Of a DNA stretch of 48,761 nt, positions 16,397 through 24,306 are shown one piece after another. Source of the stretch: an uncultured Bacteroidia bacterium (GTDB lineage: Bacteria > Bacteroidota > Bacteroidia > Bacteroidales > F082); contig CADAVB010000036.1 in assembly GCA_902791165.1 (NCBI GenBank), positions 1-48,761 on the forward strand, read 5' to 3'. The translations under genes were made by a program, and so were the position numbers. Positions within the stretch are counted from its first letter, which is position 1; the number at the start of each line of letters is the position of its first letter. The notes under the pieces were generated by a model that was given only the letters and a program-made list of their open reading frames with translations, was not told the DNA's origin and ran no database searches.

Positions 16397-17650
16397 ATGG
16401 AATCGAAACGAGTAGTGGTCACGGGGCTTGGAGCCATCACGCCGATAGGAAATACCGCCAAGGATTTCTGGAACGGCTTGGTTAATGGCGCCAACGGAGC
16501 CGCCGAGATTACTCGTTTCGATTCTGCTTTATACAAGACGCATTTCGCCTGCGAGGTAAAGGGCTACAACCCTGACGACTTCTTCGACAAGAAGACCGTG
16601 CGCAAATACGACTTGTTTGCCCAGTTCGACATCGTGGCTGCCGACGAAGCCATTGCCGACTCGGGCATCACCCCTGAAAACACCGACTTCGACGACGTTG
16701 GCGTCATGCTCACCTCTGGCATTGGAGGCGTACAGCATTTTTTCAACGAGATGAAGGAATTCTTTACCGAAGGCGACGGCACGCCGCGTTTCAGCCCCTT
16801 CCTCATCACCAAGATGATTGTCAATATGCCAGGCGGTGTCATCTCCATCAAATACGGCTTCCGTGGTCCCAACTTCGCCACCGTTTCGGCATGCGCCTCG
16901 TCGGCACACGCCATTATGGACGCCTTCAACTACATCCGCCTTGGCAAAAGCAAAGTCATCATTGCTGGCGGCGCTGGAGCGGCCATCGGCGAGTGCGGCA
17001 TTGGCGGTTTCAACGCCATGAAGGCCCTCTCGACACGCAATGACGACCCACAGACGGCCTCGCGTCCCTTCGACCTCAACCGCGACGGTTTCGTCATGGG
17101 CGAAGGTGCGGGCTGCCTCGTGTTGGAAGAATATGAACACGCTGTGGCTCGCGGCGCTAAGATTTACGCCGAACTCGCAGGCTGTGGTGCTTCCGCCGAT
17201 GCCTACCACATCACGGCACCCCATCCCGAAGGCAAAGGAGGTATCCTCAGTATGCAGCGTGCCTTGGCCGACGCCGAGATTGCACCCGAAGCCATCGACC
17301 ACATCAACACGCACGGCACTTCAACGCCGGCGGGCGACGTGGCCGAGCCTATCGCCATCAAGGAAGTGTTCGGCGAGCATGCCTTCAATATCAGCCTCAA
17401 CTCCACCAAATCGATGACAGGACACCTTTTGGGCGGAGCCGGTGCCATCGAAGCCATCGCTTGTGTCATGGCACTGAAAGAGGGCATCATCCCGCCCACC
17501 ATCAACCACTTCGACGACGACCCGCAAATCGACAACCGTCTTGACTTCACTTTCCATAAGGCACGCCGACGCGACATCCAATACGCCCTTTCCAATTCGT
17601 TTGGTTTCGGCGGACAAAACGCCTCTTTGATATTCAAAAAGTTCCAATAA
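16397..17650 (+). CDS. fabF: Beta-ketoacyl-ACP synthase II (KAS II)
   Basis: 417 residues, full length. The Cys-His-His catalytic triad of the thiolase fold is visible: Cys in VSACASSAHA, His in NTHGTSTPAGD and His in SMTGHLLGGAGA. The C-terminal FGFGGQNASL glycine-rich segment is also present. The enzyme condenses malonyl-ACP with acyl-ACP to elongate fatty acids. It lies between acpP and rnc, 3 bases before the rnc start, so the three genes are almost certainly cotranscribed. Confidence 0.98.
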   Translation: MESKRVVVTGLGAITPIGNTAKDFWNGLVNGANGAAEITRFDSALYKTHFACEVKGYNPDDFFDKKTVRKYDLFAQFDIVAADEAIADSGITPENTDFDDVGVMLTSGIGGVQHFFNEMKEFFTEGDGTPRFSPFLITKMIVNMPGGVISIKYGFRGPNFATVSACASSAHAIMDAFNYIRLGKSKVIIAGGAGAAIGECGIGGFNAMKALSTRNDDPQTASRPFDLNRDGFVMGEGAGCLVLEEYEHAVARGAKIYAELAGCGASADAYHITAPHPEGKGGILSMQRALADAEIAPEAIDHINTHGTSTPAGDVAEPIAIKEVFGEHAFNISLNSTKSMTGHLLGGAGAIEAIACVMALKEGIIPPTINHFDDDPQIDNRLDFTFHKARRRDIQYALSNSFGFGGQNASLIFKKFQ

Positions 17651-17653
17651 GAG

Positions 17654-18406
17654 ATGCCGCTGTTTGCCCGTCGCTCTCCCGAAGAGAAAGCCCTTTCCGA
17701 CTACATCCACAACGTTTTCGGCTTCCGTCCGAAGAACGTCGCTTTGTATCAGATAGCCTTCACCCACAAGTCGCGGTCAGAAGAAAACATCGGCAAATAC
17801 CATATCCACAACGAACGCTTGGAATACCTTGGCGACACCGTATTGAGTACTTCCGTTGCAGACTACCTTTTCAAGACCTATCCCACACAAGCCGAAGGCT
17901 TTTTGACCGAGATGCGCTCGAAAATCGTCAGTCGCTCGTCGCTCAACCAACTCTCCCAAAAACTCGGCTTCGAACAATTTATCAAATTCAACGCCGAAAA
18001 CAAAACCGAAACCGCCTTCAAATCGCTCGGTGGCAATGTTTTTGAGGCCCTGATGGGCGCCATCTACCTTGATCGTGGATTCGACTTCACCAAACACATC
18101 ATCATCGACCGCATTATCCACGTCCACATTGATTTGGACCAGCTACAGCAGACCGAAACCAATTTCAAAAGCAAACTGCTTGAGTGGGCGCAAAAAAGCA
18201 AAAAAAAGAAACACGTGGATTTTAGGCTGATGAACGAAACCAAAACGAAAAACAATAAACTTTTCCACGTACAAATCTTCATCAACGGCAAGCCTTACGC
18301 TGAATCGTCTGACACATCGATAAAAAAAGCCGAACAATCGGCAGCACAAAAAACTTTGGTTTTGTTGGCAGAAGATGTATCTTTGCAGCATGAATCCGAG
18401 AGATAA
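17654..18406 (+). CDS. rnc: Ribonuclease III
   Basis: 250 residues. The RNase III signature is NERLEYLGDTVLS (about residues 55-67), and the second acidic cluster FEALMGAIYLDRG is near residue 130. A C-terminal double-stranded-RNA-binding domain covers about residues 170-245 (FKSKLLEWAQ ... KKAEQSAAQKTL). It cleaves double-stranded RNA in rRNA maturation and mRNA processing. The last 17 bases overlap the next gene in another frame, and the rnc 3' end also carries a promoter for that gene. Confidence 0.96.
   Translation: MPLFARRSPEEKALSDYIHNVFGFRPKNVALYQIAFTHKSRSEENIGKYHIHNERLEYLGDTVLSTSVADYLFKTYPTQAEGFLTEMRSKIVSRSSLNQLSQKLGFEQFIKFNAENKTETAFKSLGGNVFEALMGAIYLDRGFDFTKHIIIDRIIHVHIDLDQLQQTETNFKSKLLEWAQKSKKKKHVDFRLMNETKTKNNKLFHVQIFINGKPYAESSDTSIKKAEQSAAQKTLVLLAEDVSLQHESER
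18355..18385 (+). promoter_or_regulatory. Promoter inside the rnc 3' end, near-leaderless for the next gene
   Basis: TTTG at 18355-18358, a 19-base spacer, then TATCTTTG at 18378-18385. This is an almost ideal Bacteroidota promoter, placed so that transcription would start at or within a few bases of the downstream ATG at 18390. Confidence 0.55.
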
Positions 18407-18923
18407 AAAAAATAGGATTAGAGCGGCCTCGTTCGACGACACTTTCGCCATTGGTATCAACTCTGGATTGCCCGACTATAAACTGGCTTGGGCTATTAAC
18501 AAAAAGATTTCCATTGACTTGTCGCGCCACGAGGATATCTTCGCCGATGGCGTTACATACGCTTTTTATTATTATTCCCAAGGCGAAAACAGCTGCATCT
18601 ACAACTTGGTTTCCATCAAGAGCCACGACCAAGCCCTTCTCGAATTCAAGACCAATATCGATTTTCTGATGGTCATGCGCATCGGCATTACCCCCGAACG
18701 AGTCGATTCCATCATCAAAAGCTTGCGCGAAATCGAAGGCGTTGGCCATGCCTTTCTCCTCGACATCAACAAAGGAAAATCCATCAAGCAAGCCCTGGAA
18801 ATCATCGAGCTTCAAGAGATTTACCTTCTCGACCAAAACAAAAAGCGCAACAGCCTGGAATATGTCAGGCAACAATTGATTTTACAACGGGAGGGGAGGG
18901 TATTAAAAACAATAGAGACGTAG
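18390..18923 (+). CDS. IPExxxVDY-family-like protein
   Basis: 177 residues from the ATG at 18390; a start at 18375 would precede the probable transcription start. N-terminal features such as DYKLAWAINKKISIDLSRHED and the position after rnc match a Bacteroidota family named after its IPExxxVDY motif, often found in the order acpP-fabF-rnc-this gene. Here the corresponding site reads LLEFKTNIDFLMV, so the naming motif is degenerate. The protein also carries about 60 extra residues (ITPERVDSIIKSLREI onward) that look helical. Function unknown. The start overlaps rnc by 17 bases, and the last codons lie inside a palindromic repeat, so the stop codon is supplied by the repeat. Confidence 0.7.
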   Translation: MNPRDKKNRIRAASFDDTFAIGINSGLPDYKLAWAINKKISIDLSRHEDIFADGVTYAFYYYSQGENSCIYNLVSIKSHDQALLEFKTNIDFLMVMRIGITPERVDSIIKSLREIEGVGHAFLLDINKGKSIKQALEIIELQEIYLLDQNKKRNSLEYVRQQLILQREGRVLKTIET

Positions 18924-18940
18924 CATGTGCTACGTCTCTA
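18913..18940. repeat. Perfect 13-bp palindrome between convergent genes
   Basis: TAGAGACGTAGCA and its exact reverse complement are separated by 2 bases. It contains the stop codon of the IPExxxVDY-like gene and ends 20 bases before the glnA stop, so it may terminate both convergent transcripts. A relative, TTGTAGAAACATGCCA and its complement, lies at 20845-20876 on the other side of the glnA pair. Confidence 0.8.
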
Positions 18941-18959
18941 CCGATTAAAAACTGTTGGA

Positions 18960-20471
18960 TTAGCCAACGTGGATGTTCTCGTTCACCAATTTCATGATTT
19001 TTGCGGTGTCGTTGCCGAGTTCCTTGCGGAGGTTGGCGTCGTTGAAGTTGGTGAGGAACTTGATCATGTAGTCGATGATGGCATCGGAGAACACGCCCTT
19101 GGCGGTGTAGATTTCGCGGTCCTTGGCCAGTTCTTTGGCGGCGGCCACGCAGCTGTCGGGCAGTTGTTCGAGGCTCTCTTGGAGCTTCTTGTTCTTGTCG
19201 TCGTGGATGTTCACGCCGAGGCCGACATAAGTCTTTTCAGCAATCTCAAGCGCGTTGGGCATCTCGAAGCCGTGACGGGCGGCGGCGCAGAGGGCGGCCA
19301 TCAGCAGGTACATGTCGGCGCAACCGTCGGAGGCACGCCACTCGAAGGTCTGCTTCTCGCTGAAGTCCTTGTTCGACTTCTTCTCCAGCGGGTTGGCGTT
19401 GGCGGCCATGTCCTTGCCATTATTAATCCAGCCGAGCGGCACGCGCACCAAAGCGCTGCGGTTCGAGTAGGACCAGCACAATGAGGTCGGGGCTTCCTGA
19501 TGAGGCACCAAACGCAAGAACGACAGCGGATTGGGATTGCCGAAAGCGGGCAGCGAAGTGCCAGCCACCATGTAGCCGGCGATGGCTTTCTTGCCATAGT
19601 CGCTCAGTTCGCCCTTTTCAACCATCACGCTCTTGCCGTTTCTCGTGAACTTGCAGTGGACGTGCATACCCGAGCCAGCCTTGCCCACGGTAATCTTCGG
19701 GGCGAAGGTCAAGGTGACGCCGTACTCATAAGCCAATTGGCGCATAATCCACTTGGCCACAACGAGTTGGTCGGCGGCATCCTCGATGTTGGTGGGCAGG
19801 AACTCGATTTCGTTCTGCTCGTAAATCTTGCCGTCGTGGGTGAAGTTGCCCACTTCGGAGTGGCCGTACTTGATCAAGCCGCCAGCTTGTGCGATGAGGC
19901 GCATGGCCTCCACGCGGTACTCGGTGAACTTGTTGAACGGGGCACTCTCGTGGTAGCCACGTTGGTCGGGCACAGGATAGAGTTCCTCGTCGTCGGCGAT
20001 GATGTAGTATTCCAACTCGCCCATGGTTTCCATTTGCAGGCCTGTAGTCTTCTTGAACACCTCGTGCGCCTTGTGCAGAATGTGCTCAGGCGAACTCTCG
20101 AAAGGCTCTCCGTCGCGGTTGTAGAACGAGCAGAGGATGTCGAGGGTGGGTGTTTCGGTGAAGGGGTTGCGGAAGGCCGTCTTGTACTTCGGCACCACAT
20201 AGAGGTCGCTCTTTCCGGCTTCGATGAAGGGGAAGAGGCTCGATCCATCGACGCGCTCACCGGCGGTGAGGATGTTTTCAAGGTGTTCGAGGCTTTGGAT
20301 CACGAAGTTGAGGGTCTTCAGTTTGCCGTCCCAGCCACAATAGTGGAAGTTGACGAATTCGATTTCATTTTCCTCGCAATAACGGATGATGTCGGCGCGA
20401 GTGAATTCCGATGCAGGCTTCTGGAGATACTGCACCAGACGATTGGGGTTCATGGCGATTCTTTGGTCCAT
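18960..20471 (-). CDS. glnA: Glutamine synthetase
   Basis: 503 residues, in the range of GlnA-type enzymes and not the ~730-residue GSIII also found in this phylum. Visible family motifs are ELEYYI (metal-ligand glutamates), GSGMHVHCKF (ATP and ammonia site), NPNPLSFLRLVPHQEAP and WSYSNRSALVRVP (glutamate and ATP contacts). It makes glutamine from glutamate, ammonia and ATP. The start is the MDQRIAMNPNRL ATG at 20471; a second ATG six codons in is possible. No PII or NtrC partner is nearby. It is divergent from a 78-aa gene, with back-to-back promoters between them. Confidence 0.95.
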   Translation of the reverse strand: MDQRIAMNPNRLVQYLQKPASEFTRADIIRYCEENEIEFVNFHYCGWDGKLKTLNFVIQSLEHLENILTAGERVDGSSLFPFIEAGKSDLYVVPKYKTAFRNPFTETPTLDILCSFYNRDGEPFESSPEHILHKAHEVFKKTTGLQMETMGELEYYIIADDEELYPVPDQRGYHESAPFNKFTEYRVEAMRLIAQAGGLIKYGHSEVGNFTHDGKIYEQNEIEFLPTNIEDAADQLVVAKWIMRQLAYEYGVTLTFAPKITVGKAGSGMHVHCKFTRNGKSVMVEKGELSDYGKKAIAGYMVAGTSLPAFGNPNPLSFLRLVPHQEAPTSLCWSYSNRSALVRVPLGWINNGKDMAANANPLEKKSNKDFSEKQTFEWRASDGCADMYLLMAALCAAARHGFEMPNALEIAEKTYVGLGVNIHDDKNKKLQESLEQLPDSCVAAAKELAKDREIYTAKGVFSDAIIDYMIKFLTNFNDANLRKELGNDTAKIMKLVNENIHVG

Positions 20472-20512
20472 TACGATTCTTTATTTAAGATTTAATATTT
20501 GAAGATTTTGCG

Positions 20513-20520
20513 CAAAGATA
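20513..20520 (-). promoter_or_regulatory. -7 element for glnA
   Basis: On the minus strand TATCTTTG followed by CGC, 41 bases before the glnA ATG. A -33-like TTTG lies about 24 bases further upstream, slightly beyond the usual spacing. Confidence 0.5.
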
Positions 20521-20538
20521 AGGATTATTCCGTCATAC

Positions 20539-20570
20539 TTGCTTCAAAACAACGAAATTTCATACTTTTG
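20539..20570 (+). promoter_or_regulatory. Promoter for the 78-aa gene
   Basis: TTG at 20539-20541, a 21-base spacer and TACTTTTG at 20563-20570, 30 bases before the ATG at 20601. Confidence 0.5.
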
Positions 20571-20600
20571 CCATCGTTTTCAACTCAAAAAGCAATAATT

Positions 20601-20837
20601 ATGGCATTAAAAGACTGGATGATTTCATTCAACAACGCCAAGACGATGGAGTCGAACGGCGAGCAAGGCATGGAACTGATTGAGGAATACGAGCGCGTAT
20701 TGGAAAAACTGGGCGAAGGGCCATTCACCGAGGCCGAAGAAAACGTCCGCAAGGAGGTTTGTCGGAACCTTTATGAGTTGTACCTTATTAATGAGGATGT
20801 GGCTAAAGCGGAGGAATACAGGAAATTATCTGAATAA
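20601..20837 (+). CDS. Small helical protein of unknown function
   Basis: 78 residues (MALKDWMISFNNAKTMES...), acidic and predicted all-helical, with no cysteine pairs apart from a single Cys, and no signal peptide or membrane segment. The ATG at 20601 has a good promoter at the right distance; a longer in-frame start at 20499 would lie upstream of it. I do not recognise the family. Divergent placement beside glnA does not by itself imply a nitrogen role. Confidence 0.7.
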   Translation: MALKDWMISFNNAKTMESNGEQGMELIEEYERVLEKLGEGPFTEAEENVRKEVCRNLYELYLINEDVAKAEEYRKLSE

Positions 20838-20844
20838 TATGGTT

Positions 20845-20876
20845 TTGTAGAAACATGCCATGGCACGTTTCTACAA
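20845..20876. repeat. 32-bp near-perfect palindrome after the 78-aa gene
   Basis: Arms TTGTAGAAACATGCCA and TGGCACGTTTCTACAA meet without a loop and differ from perfect symmetry at one pair. It starts 7 bases after the stop of the 78-aa gene, so it may terminate it. Its outer part resembles the palindrome at 18913-18940. Confidence 0.75.
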
Positions 20877-20884
20877 TACAAAAT

Positions 20885-20939
20885 GTGCGTAAAACGGCGG
20901 AATCGCATTTTTTTTGATAGATTCCGCCGCTTTACGCAC
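20885..20939. repeat. Long hairpin, 20-bp stem, T-rich loop
   Basis: GTGCGTAAAACGGCGGAATC (20885-20904) pairs with 20920-20939 with one mismatch, and the 15-base loop contains eight T. It ends 16 bases before the stop of the metallophosphoesterase gene, so it may terminate that operon. The end sequence GTGCGTAAA recurs as a direct repeat at 25106-25126. Confidence 0.75.
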
Positions 20940-20955
20940 GAATCTATGGCGATAC

Positions 20956-21537
20956 TCACATTTTCAGCAATCCATAACGCCCTTGAACACTGCTTCCAGC
21001 ATTTGAGAAATGCACTCTACGGAAGATGCAATAAGATTCCTCCGTGTTGTGCAGATGTCCGAAAAGATGATATTTTGGCCTCACATTCATAACACTTTTG
21101 AAGAGGTAATAATCGCCAAAATTGATCCCATCCGACTCGTCAAGAATCCCTTGCGGCGGCTGATGCGTCAATAGCACATCTGTGTCGTCTGGGATGCGGC
21201 CAAACAATTCGGGGAAATTGCCGTCAAGGTCGTCTTGTAAAAACATGGGCACACCATAAAACTTGATGCCGTCAATGGTGATGCCGTCATTGCAGAGATA
21301 ATGCACGTTGTCCGGCAAGCCTTCAATATTGGCTCCATACAGGCAATTGTCGTGATTGCCCGCGATGAAGATTTTGTGTTTGTAGGGTAGGTTGCCAAAC
21401 CATTCGATGAAGTCCATTACTTCCTCTTCTGTGCCGTCTTCGGTGATGTCGCCAGTATGCACAATCACATCGGCTTCCGGCAAGTCTTTCAATTGATGAT
21501 GCTTGCCGTGAGTATCAGAGATATGTAAGATTTTCAT
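20956..21537 (-). CDS. Calcineurin-like metallophosphoesterase
   Basis: 193 residues from the ATG at 21537 (MKILHISDTHG); a longer in-frame start would run 120 bases back into the upstream gene. The five metallophosphoesterase motifs are present: DTH (D8, H10), HTGDI, AGNHD, LLTHQPP and GHLHN. The domain structure resembles small UPF0046/MPPED-type phosphodiesterases. Substrate unknown. It is the last gene of a three-gene operon, 2 bases after the RNase J-like gene, which suggests a joint role in nucleic-acid or nucleotide turnover (inference). Confidence 0.88.
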   Translation of the reverse strand: MKILHISDTHGKHHQLKDLPEADVIVHTGDITEDGTEEEVMDFIEWFGNLPYKHKIFIAGNHDNCLYGANIEGLPDNVHYLCNDGITIDGIKFYGVPMFLQDDLDGNFPELFGRIPDDTDVLLTHQPPQGILDESDGINFGDYYLFKSVMNVRPKYHLFGHLHNTEESYCIFRRVHFSNAGSSVQGRYGLLKM

Positions 21538-21539
21538 GT

Positions 21540-22835
21540 TTATTCCTTTGTGTTGATTAACTCTATTGGCGTTTCGTCTGTGACATTGAGGACAGTATAA
21601 CTTGGGAAAAGCGTTTTGTACTTTTCGGGCATTTCTGTGTGCATGGGAACGATGCATTTCGGCTGAACATGCTCGACAATCTTTTGCAGCGATGCCACAT
21701 CAGCGTGTCCACTGGTATGGATGTCAGGCAGTTTCTGCCTATGCTCTGGCTTTTCCGCCAACCATTCCTTAAGGCTATTGATTTCAAGCTTGTCTTGTTC
21801 CCAGTATTGCGCCCAGATAGAGTTGGTAAGACATACTTTCGTGTCGGCAAGATACTTTTTCAGGTCACCAAGGAGTTTCGGACGAAACAGCAAAACATAT
21901 TTCGAAGGATTCGTAGCCAAATCTGCCAGATCCATCTTTTTCTCCTTCGAGTACGGTCCATAGATGATGGTTTTGTCTCGCTCTATCATCATTGTGGTCA
22001 GCCTGTGAGGGTAGTAAATCATCAGGTTGGGATGGGTCTTTGCGGTGGGTATGGTCGGATGAACGCTATAGGCAAATTCCAACACGTAGGCCGTATAGGG
22101 GTCGATGCATAAGGTGCGGCCAGTTTTGAGACACGCCCTGTACAAAGCCACAAGTCTGTCAATGTTTTGCGAGGAGCACCAAACCAAGTGCGCGTTGTCC
22201 TGATAGGATGAAAAACGCTTGACAAATTCATTCTCAACGGCTCTTTCCGTCTTTTGCTTTACGCCCCTGCCCAAATTCGTGCCTTCCAAAAAGAGGTAAT
22301 CCACATGCTGTGGAAGGTGTTTATACAGGATGCCTTTCTTTCCGTGAAGCCTGATGTCGCCGCTGTAGAGCAGGGTTTGACCGCCCATCTCGAATAGAAA
22401 AGCACAAGCTCCGTATGCCGAATGGTCCACAATATATTGAGTGATTCGGAAATCTTTGAAAGTGATAACGCCGTTTTCAAAGGTGTGTATATCCAAGCGT
22501 TGCGTAAGGTCTTCGCCGAAGATTCCTGACAATTCCATCAACATAGCAGTCTCGTCTGAAGTAAAGACCTTTGTGCCGATGGGTGCTTCGCAGAGTAGCC
22601 CGTAATGGTCGCCGTGATAGTGGCTGAGGAAAATAGCGTCGCAGTTATTGAGCCATTTTCGTGCATTTTCACGAATCTCCTTTTGAGTCTCAGGGTCTTG
22701 CTCGTCATAATCCAGAGGCAAGCCGCAGTCAATAAGGATTCTGGAATTGGGTGCCACAAGTTCCACGCAGTTCCCACCGATTTGGTGTGAACCTCTGTGG
22801 ATGATAAACTTTATATTGTTTTGATTGCTATTCAT
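21540..22835 (-). CDS. Beta-CASP metallo-beta-lactamase, RNase J-like
   Basis: 431 residues. The metallo-beta-lactamase motif HYHGDH (H72, H74, D76, H77) is followed by later ligands in VDHSAYGA and YSGDIRLHG. A beta-CASP insert region (WCSSQNIDRLVALYRA) and a terminal HTSGHADVASLQKIVEHV...PMHTE segment match motif C and beyond of RNase J. Canonical RNase J is about 550 residues and has an extra C-terminal domain, which is absent here. The likely activity is processing of RNA, or possibly DNA, ends. It lies between a nuclease-like gene and a phosphoesterase with gaps of 9 and 2 bases. Confidence 0.85.
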   Translation of the reverse strand: MNSNQNNIKFIIHRGSHQIGGNCVELVAPNSRILIDCGLPLDYDEQDPETQKEIRENARKWLNNCDAIFLSHYHGDHYGLLCEAPIGTKVFTSDETAMLMELSGIFGEDLTQRLDIHTFENGVITFKDFRITQYIVDHSAYGACAFLFEMGGQTLLYSGDIRLHGKKGILYKHLPQHVDYLFLEGTNLGRGVKQKTERAVENEFVKRFSSYQDNAHLVWCSSQNIDRLVALYRACLKTGRTLCIDPYTAYVLEFAYSVHPTIPTAKTHPNLMIYYPHRLTTMMIERDKTIIYGPYSKEKKMDLADLATNPSKYVLLFRPKLLGDLKKYLADTKVCLTNSIWAQYWEQDKLEINSLKEWLAEKPEHRQKLPDIHTSGHADVASLQKIVEHVQPKCIVPMHTEMPEKYKTLFPSYTVLNVTDETPIELINTKE

Positions 22836-22844
22836 GTTTTATCT

Positions 22845-23588
22845 CTAAACTGGTTCGTTTAATATTTGACTTTTTGTTCTTTCTTTGTTTTGATTGAATT
22901 CGATGGTTTCTCCTACATATTCTTTGAACTTAGAATATATATCTTCCCATGTAATAGTATGTGTTTCAAACCCATATTTGGCCTCCGTGCCTAAGTTAAT
23001 ATTAGTTCTTTGTTTCGGAATGATTGCTATATAATAGGCTTGTTGACAATCTTTGATTGTGCTGACCATTCTCTCTACTACAACATTTTCTCCAATCTTT
23101 CTATTCCTGCCTCTACTTTGTTTCAATCTAAGTTGAGGGTCATTATCAATGACCATACTCTCTTGTTTTTGCTCCAGTGATTCTCCATAGAAGTCATGTA
23201 ATAGTTGGAAAAAGTAGTTTTTTAGTCTTAATTGAAAATACAAATTTGAAGCATGGCCTTTGTCGTACTTATCACAACCATTCATATAATCCTCATGATG
23301 AGTTTTTTGATCTTGAAGATTGTAATACTTGCAGCAACTAGCTTTAGCTTCTATGAAAAAGACAACATGCTCTCCATTTTCATTCTTTGCTTTAATCATC
23401 AAGTCTGGGTCTCCGAAATCTGACAATGAAAACTCATTATACAATTCAAAGTCGGTGAAGTTACCTTCAATTTTTGCCAAGTCTTTGATGAATACTCTCA
23501 TCGATTCCTCTCCGCGTTCTTTGTCAAGAGCCATTCCATAAAACAGTGCATTCATCGCACCACGTTCTGAATAACCAAATATTTTCAT
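22845..23588 (-). CDS. PD-(D/E)XK nuclease-like protein
   Basis: 247 residues from the ATG at 23588 (MKIFGYSERGAMNALFYG), which fits the promoter at 23630-23637 better than the in-frame ATG at 23615. The segment GDPDLMIKAKN (D60, D62), followed by a hydrophobic strand and IEAKAS (E80, K82), has the D...ExK spacing of the PD-(D/E)XK nuclease core. The rest is unfamiliar. The gene is noticeably AT-rich compared with the rest of the window. It is first in an operon with an RNase J-like protein and a metallophosphoesterase. Restriction or defence-type function is possible but not shown. Confidence 0.7.
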   Translation of the reverse strand: MKIFGYSERGAMNALFYGMALDKERGEESMRVFIKDLAKIEGNFTDFELYNEFSLSDFGDPDLMIKAKNENGEHVVFFIEAKASCCKYYNLQDQKTHHEDYMNGCDKYDKGHASNLYFQLRLKNYFFQLLHDFYGESLEQKQESMVIDNDPQLRLKQSRGRNRKIGENVVVERMVSTIKDCQQAYYIAIIPKQRTNINLGTEAKYGFETHTITWEDIYSKFKEYVGETIEFNQNKERTKSQILNEPV

Positions 23589-23629
23589 GGTTTTAGTAAT
23601 TAAAGGATTAAACATTAGTTTTCATTCTG

Positions 23630-23637
23630 CAAAAATA
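23630..23637 (-). promoter_or_regulatory. -7 element for the nuclease/MBL/phosphoesterase operon
   Basis: On the minus strand TATTTTTG followed by CAG, 42 bases before the ATG at 23588. This implies that the three-gene operon is transcribed separately from the genes at 23680-24980. Confidence 0.5.
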
Positions 23638-23679
23638 ATGACATTCTCTGTATTGTCTAAAAACTCGGCAAAGAGTTCG

Positions 23680-24300
23680 TCATGATAGTCCTTTTGTTGT
23701 TGCTTTTCGCCACAAGTACGGAGATAGACCTACACCATTTATCGTATATTCAAGTGCGCTTTCTTCTGTGATTGAATGATTTCCACGACGTTTTTCAACA
23801 GATACCATTCTCTTCAAGTTTTCACAAATTGCTTCATTTACCGCATAAAGAGTTTTGAATGGTATACCATATTTGAATTCTTTTCCAATTACCGTGAAAC
23901 TGCCATCTGCATTAGACATATCTTCCCATGTGTCGCACTCGTCATTTTTGATATAGTCATTGGCTTGTTTGCTATACGGAAGTGTTGGATCTTGTTTTGT
24001 ATAATACTCGCTGTGAATCATGCCTTTTTCATTCAGTACACTAAACACAAATGATGCTTGCTGATGCTTGCCACATATCTTCTTTGCCAGGTCAATCGAC
24101 ATGTTGAATATGGCGTATGGGTGATAAAAGTTCCCGAAATTTTCCATCGCTGGAACGCAGGCATAGCCTCCGCTCTTGATGATTGAGAGCGGAGAACGCC
24201 ATGCCTTGGAGTTGTGTTGATTTATTGTCCGTTGGTCATCCTGGTCCATTGAATCCAAAACCACAATGGTACGTATGTTATAAATGCCGCTTTTTTTCAT
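23680..24300 (-). CDS. Protein of unknown function, probably frameshifted near its end
   Basis: 206 residues as read; no family recognised. The sequence is globular and soluble, without signal peptide or clear catalytic motif. It has segments rich in aromatic residues (NFGNFYHPYAIFNM) and a strand-like SFVFSVLNEKGMI. After about base 23735 the frame gives LSPYLWRKATTKGLS and stops. In the +1 frame the sequence continues as CGEKQQQKDYHDELFAEFLD and then NTENVIIFAE to a TGA at 23622-23624, which looks more protein-like. A one-base indel is therefore likely. The start is 6 bases after the DnaE-palm-like gene, so both are probably cotranscribed. Confidence 0.6.
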   Translation of the reverse strand: MKKSGIYNIRTIVVLDSMDQDDQRTINQHNSKAWRSPLSIIKSGGYACVPAMENFGNFYHPYAIFNMSIDLAKKICGKHQQASFVFSVLNEKGMIHSEYYTKQDPTLPYSKQANDYIKNDECDTWEDMSNADGSFTVIGKEFKYGIPFKTLYAVNEAICENLKRMVSVEKRRGNHSITEESALEYTINGVGLSPYLWRKATTKGLS

Positions 24301-24306
24301 CGCTTT

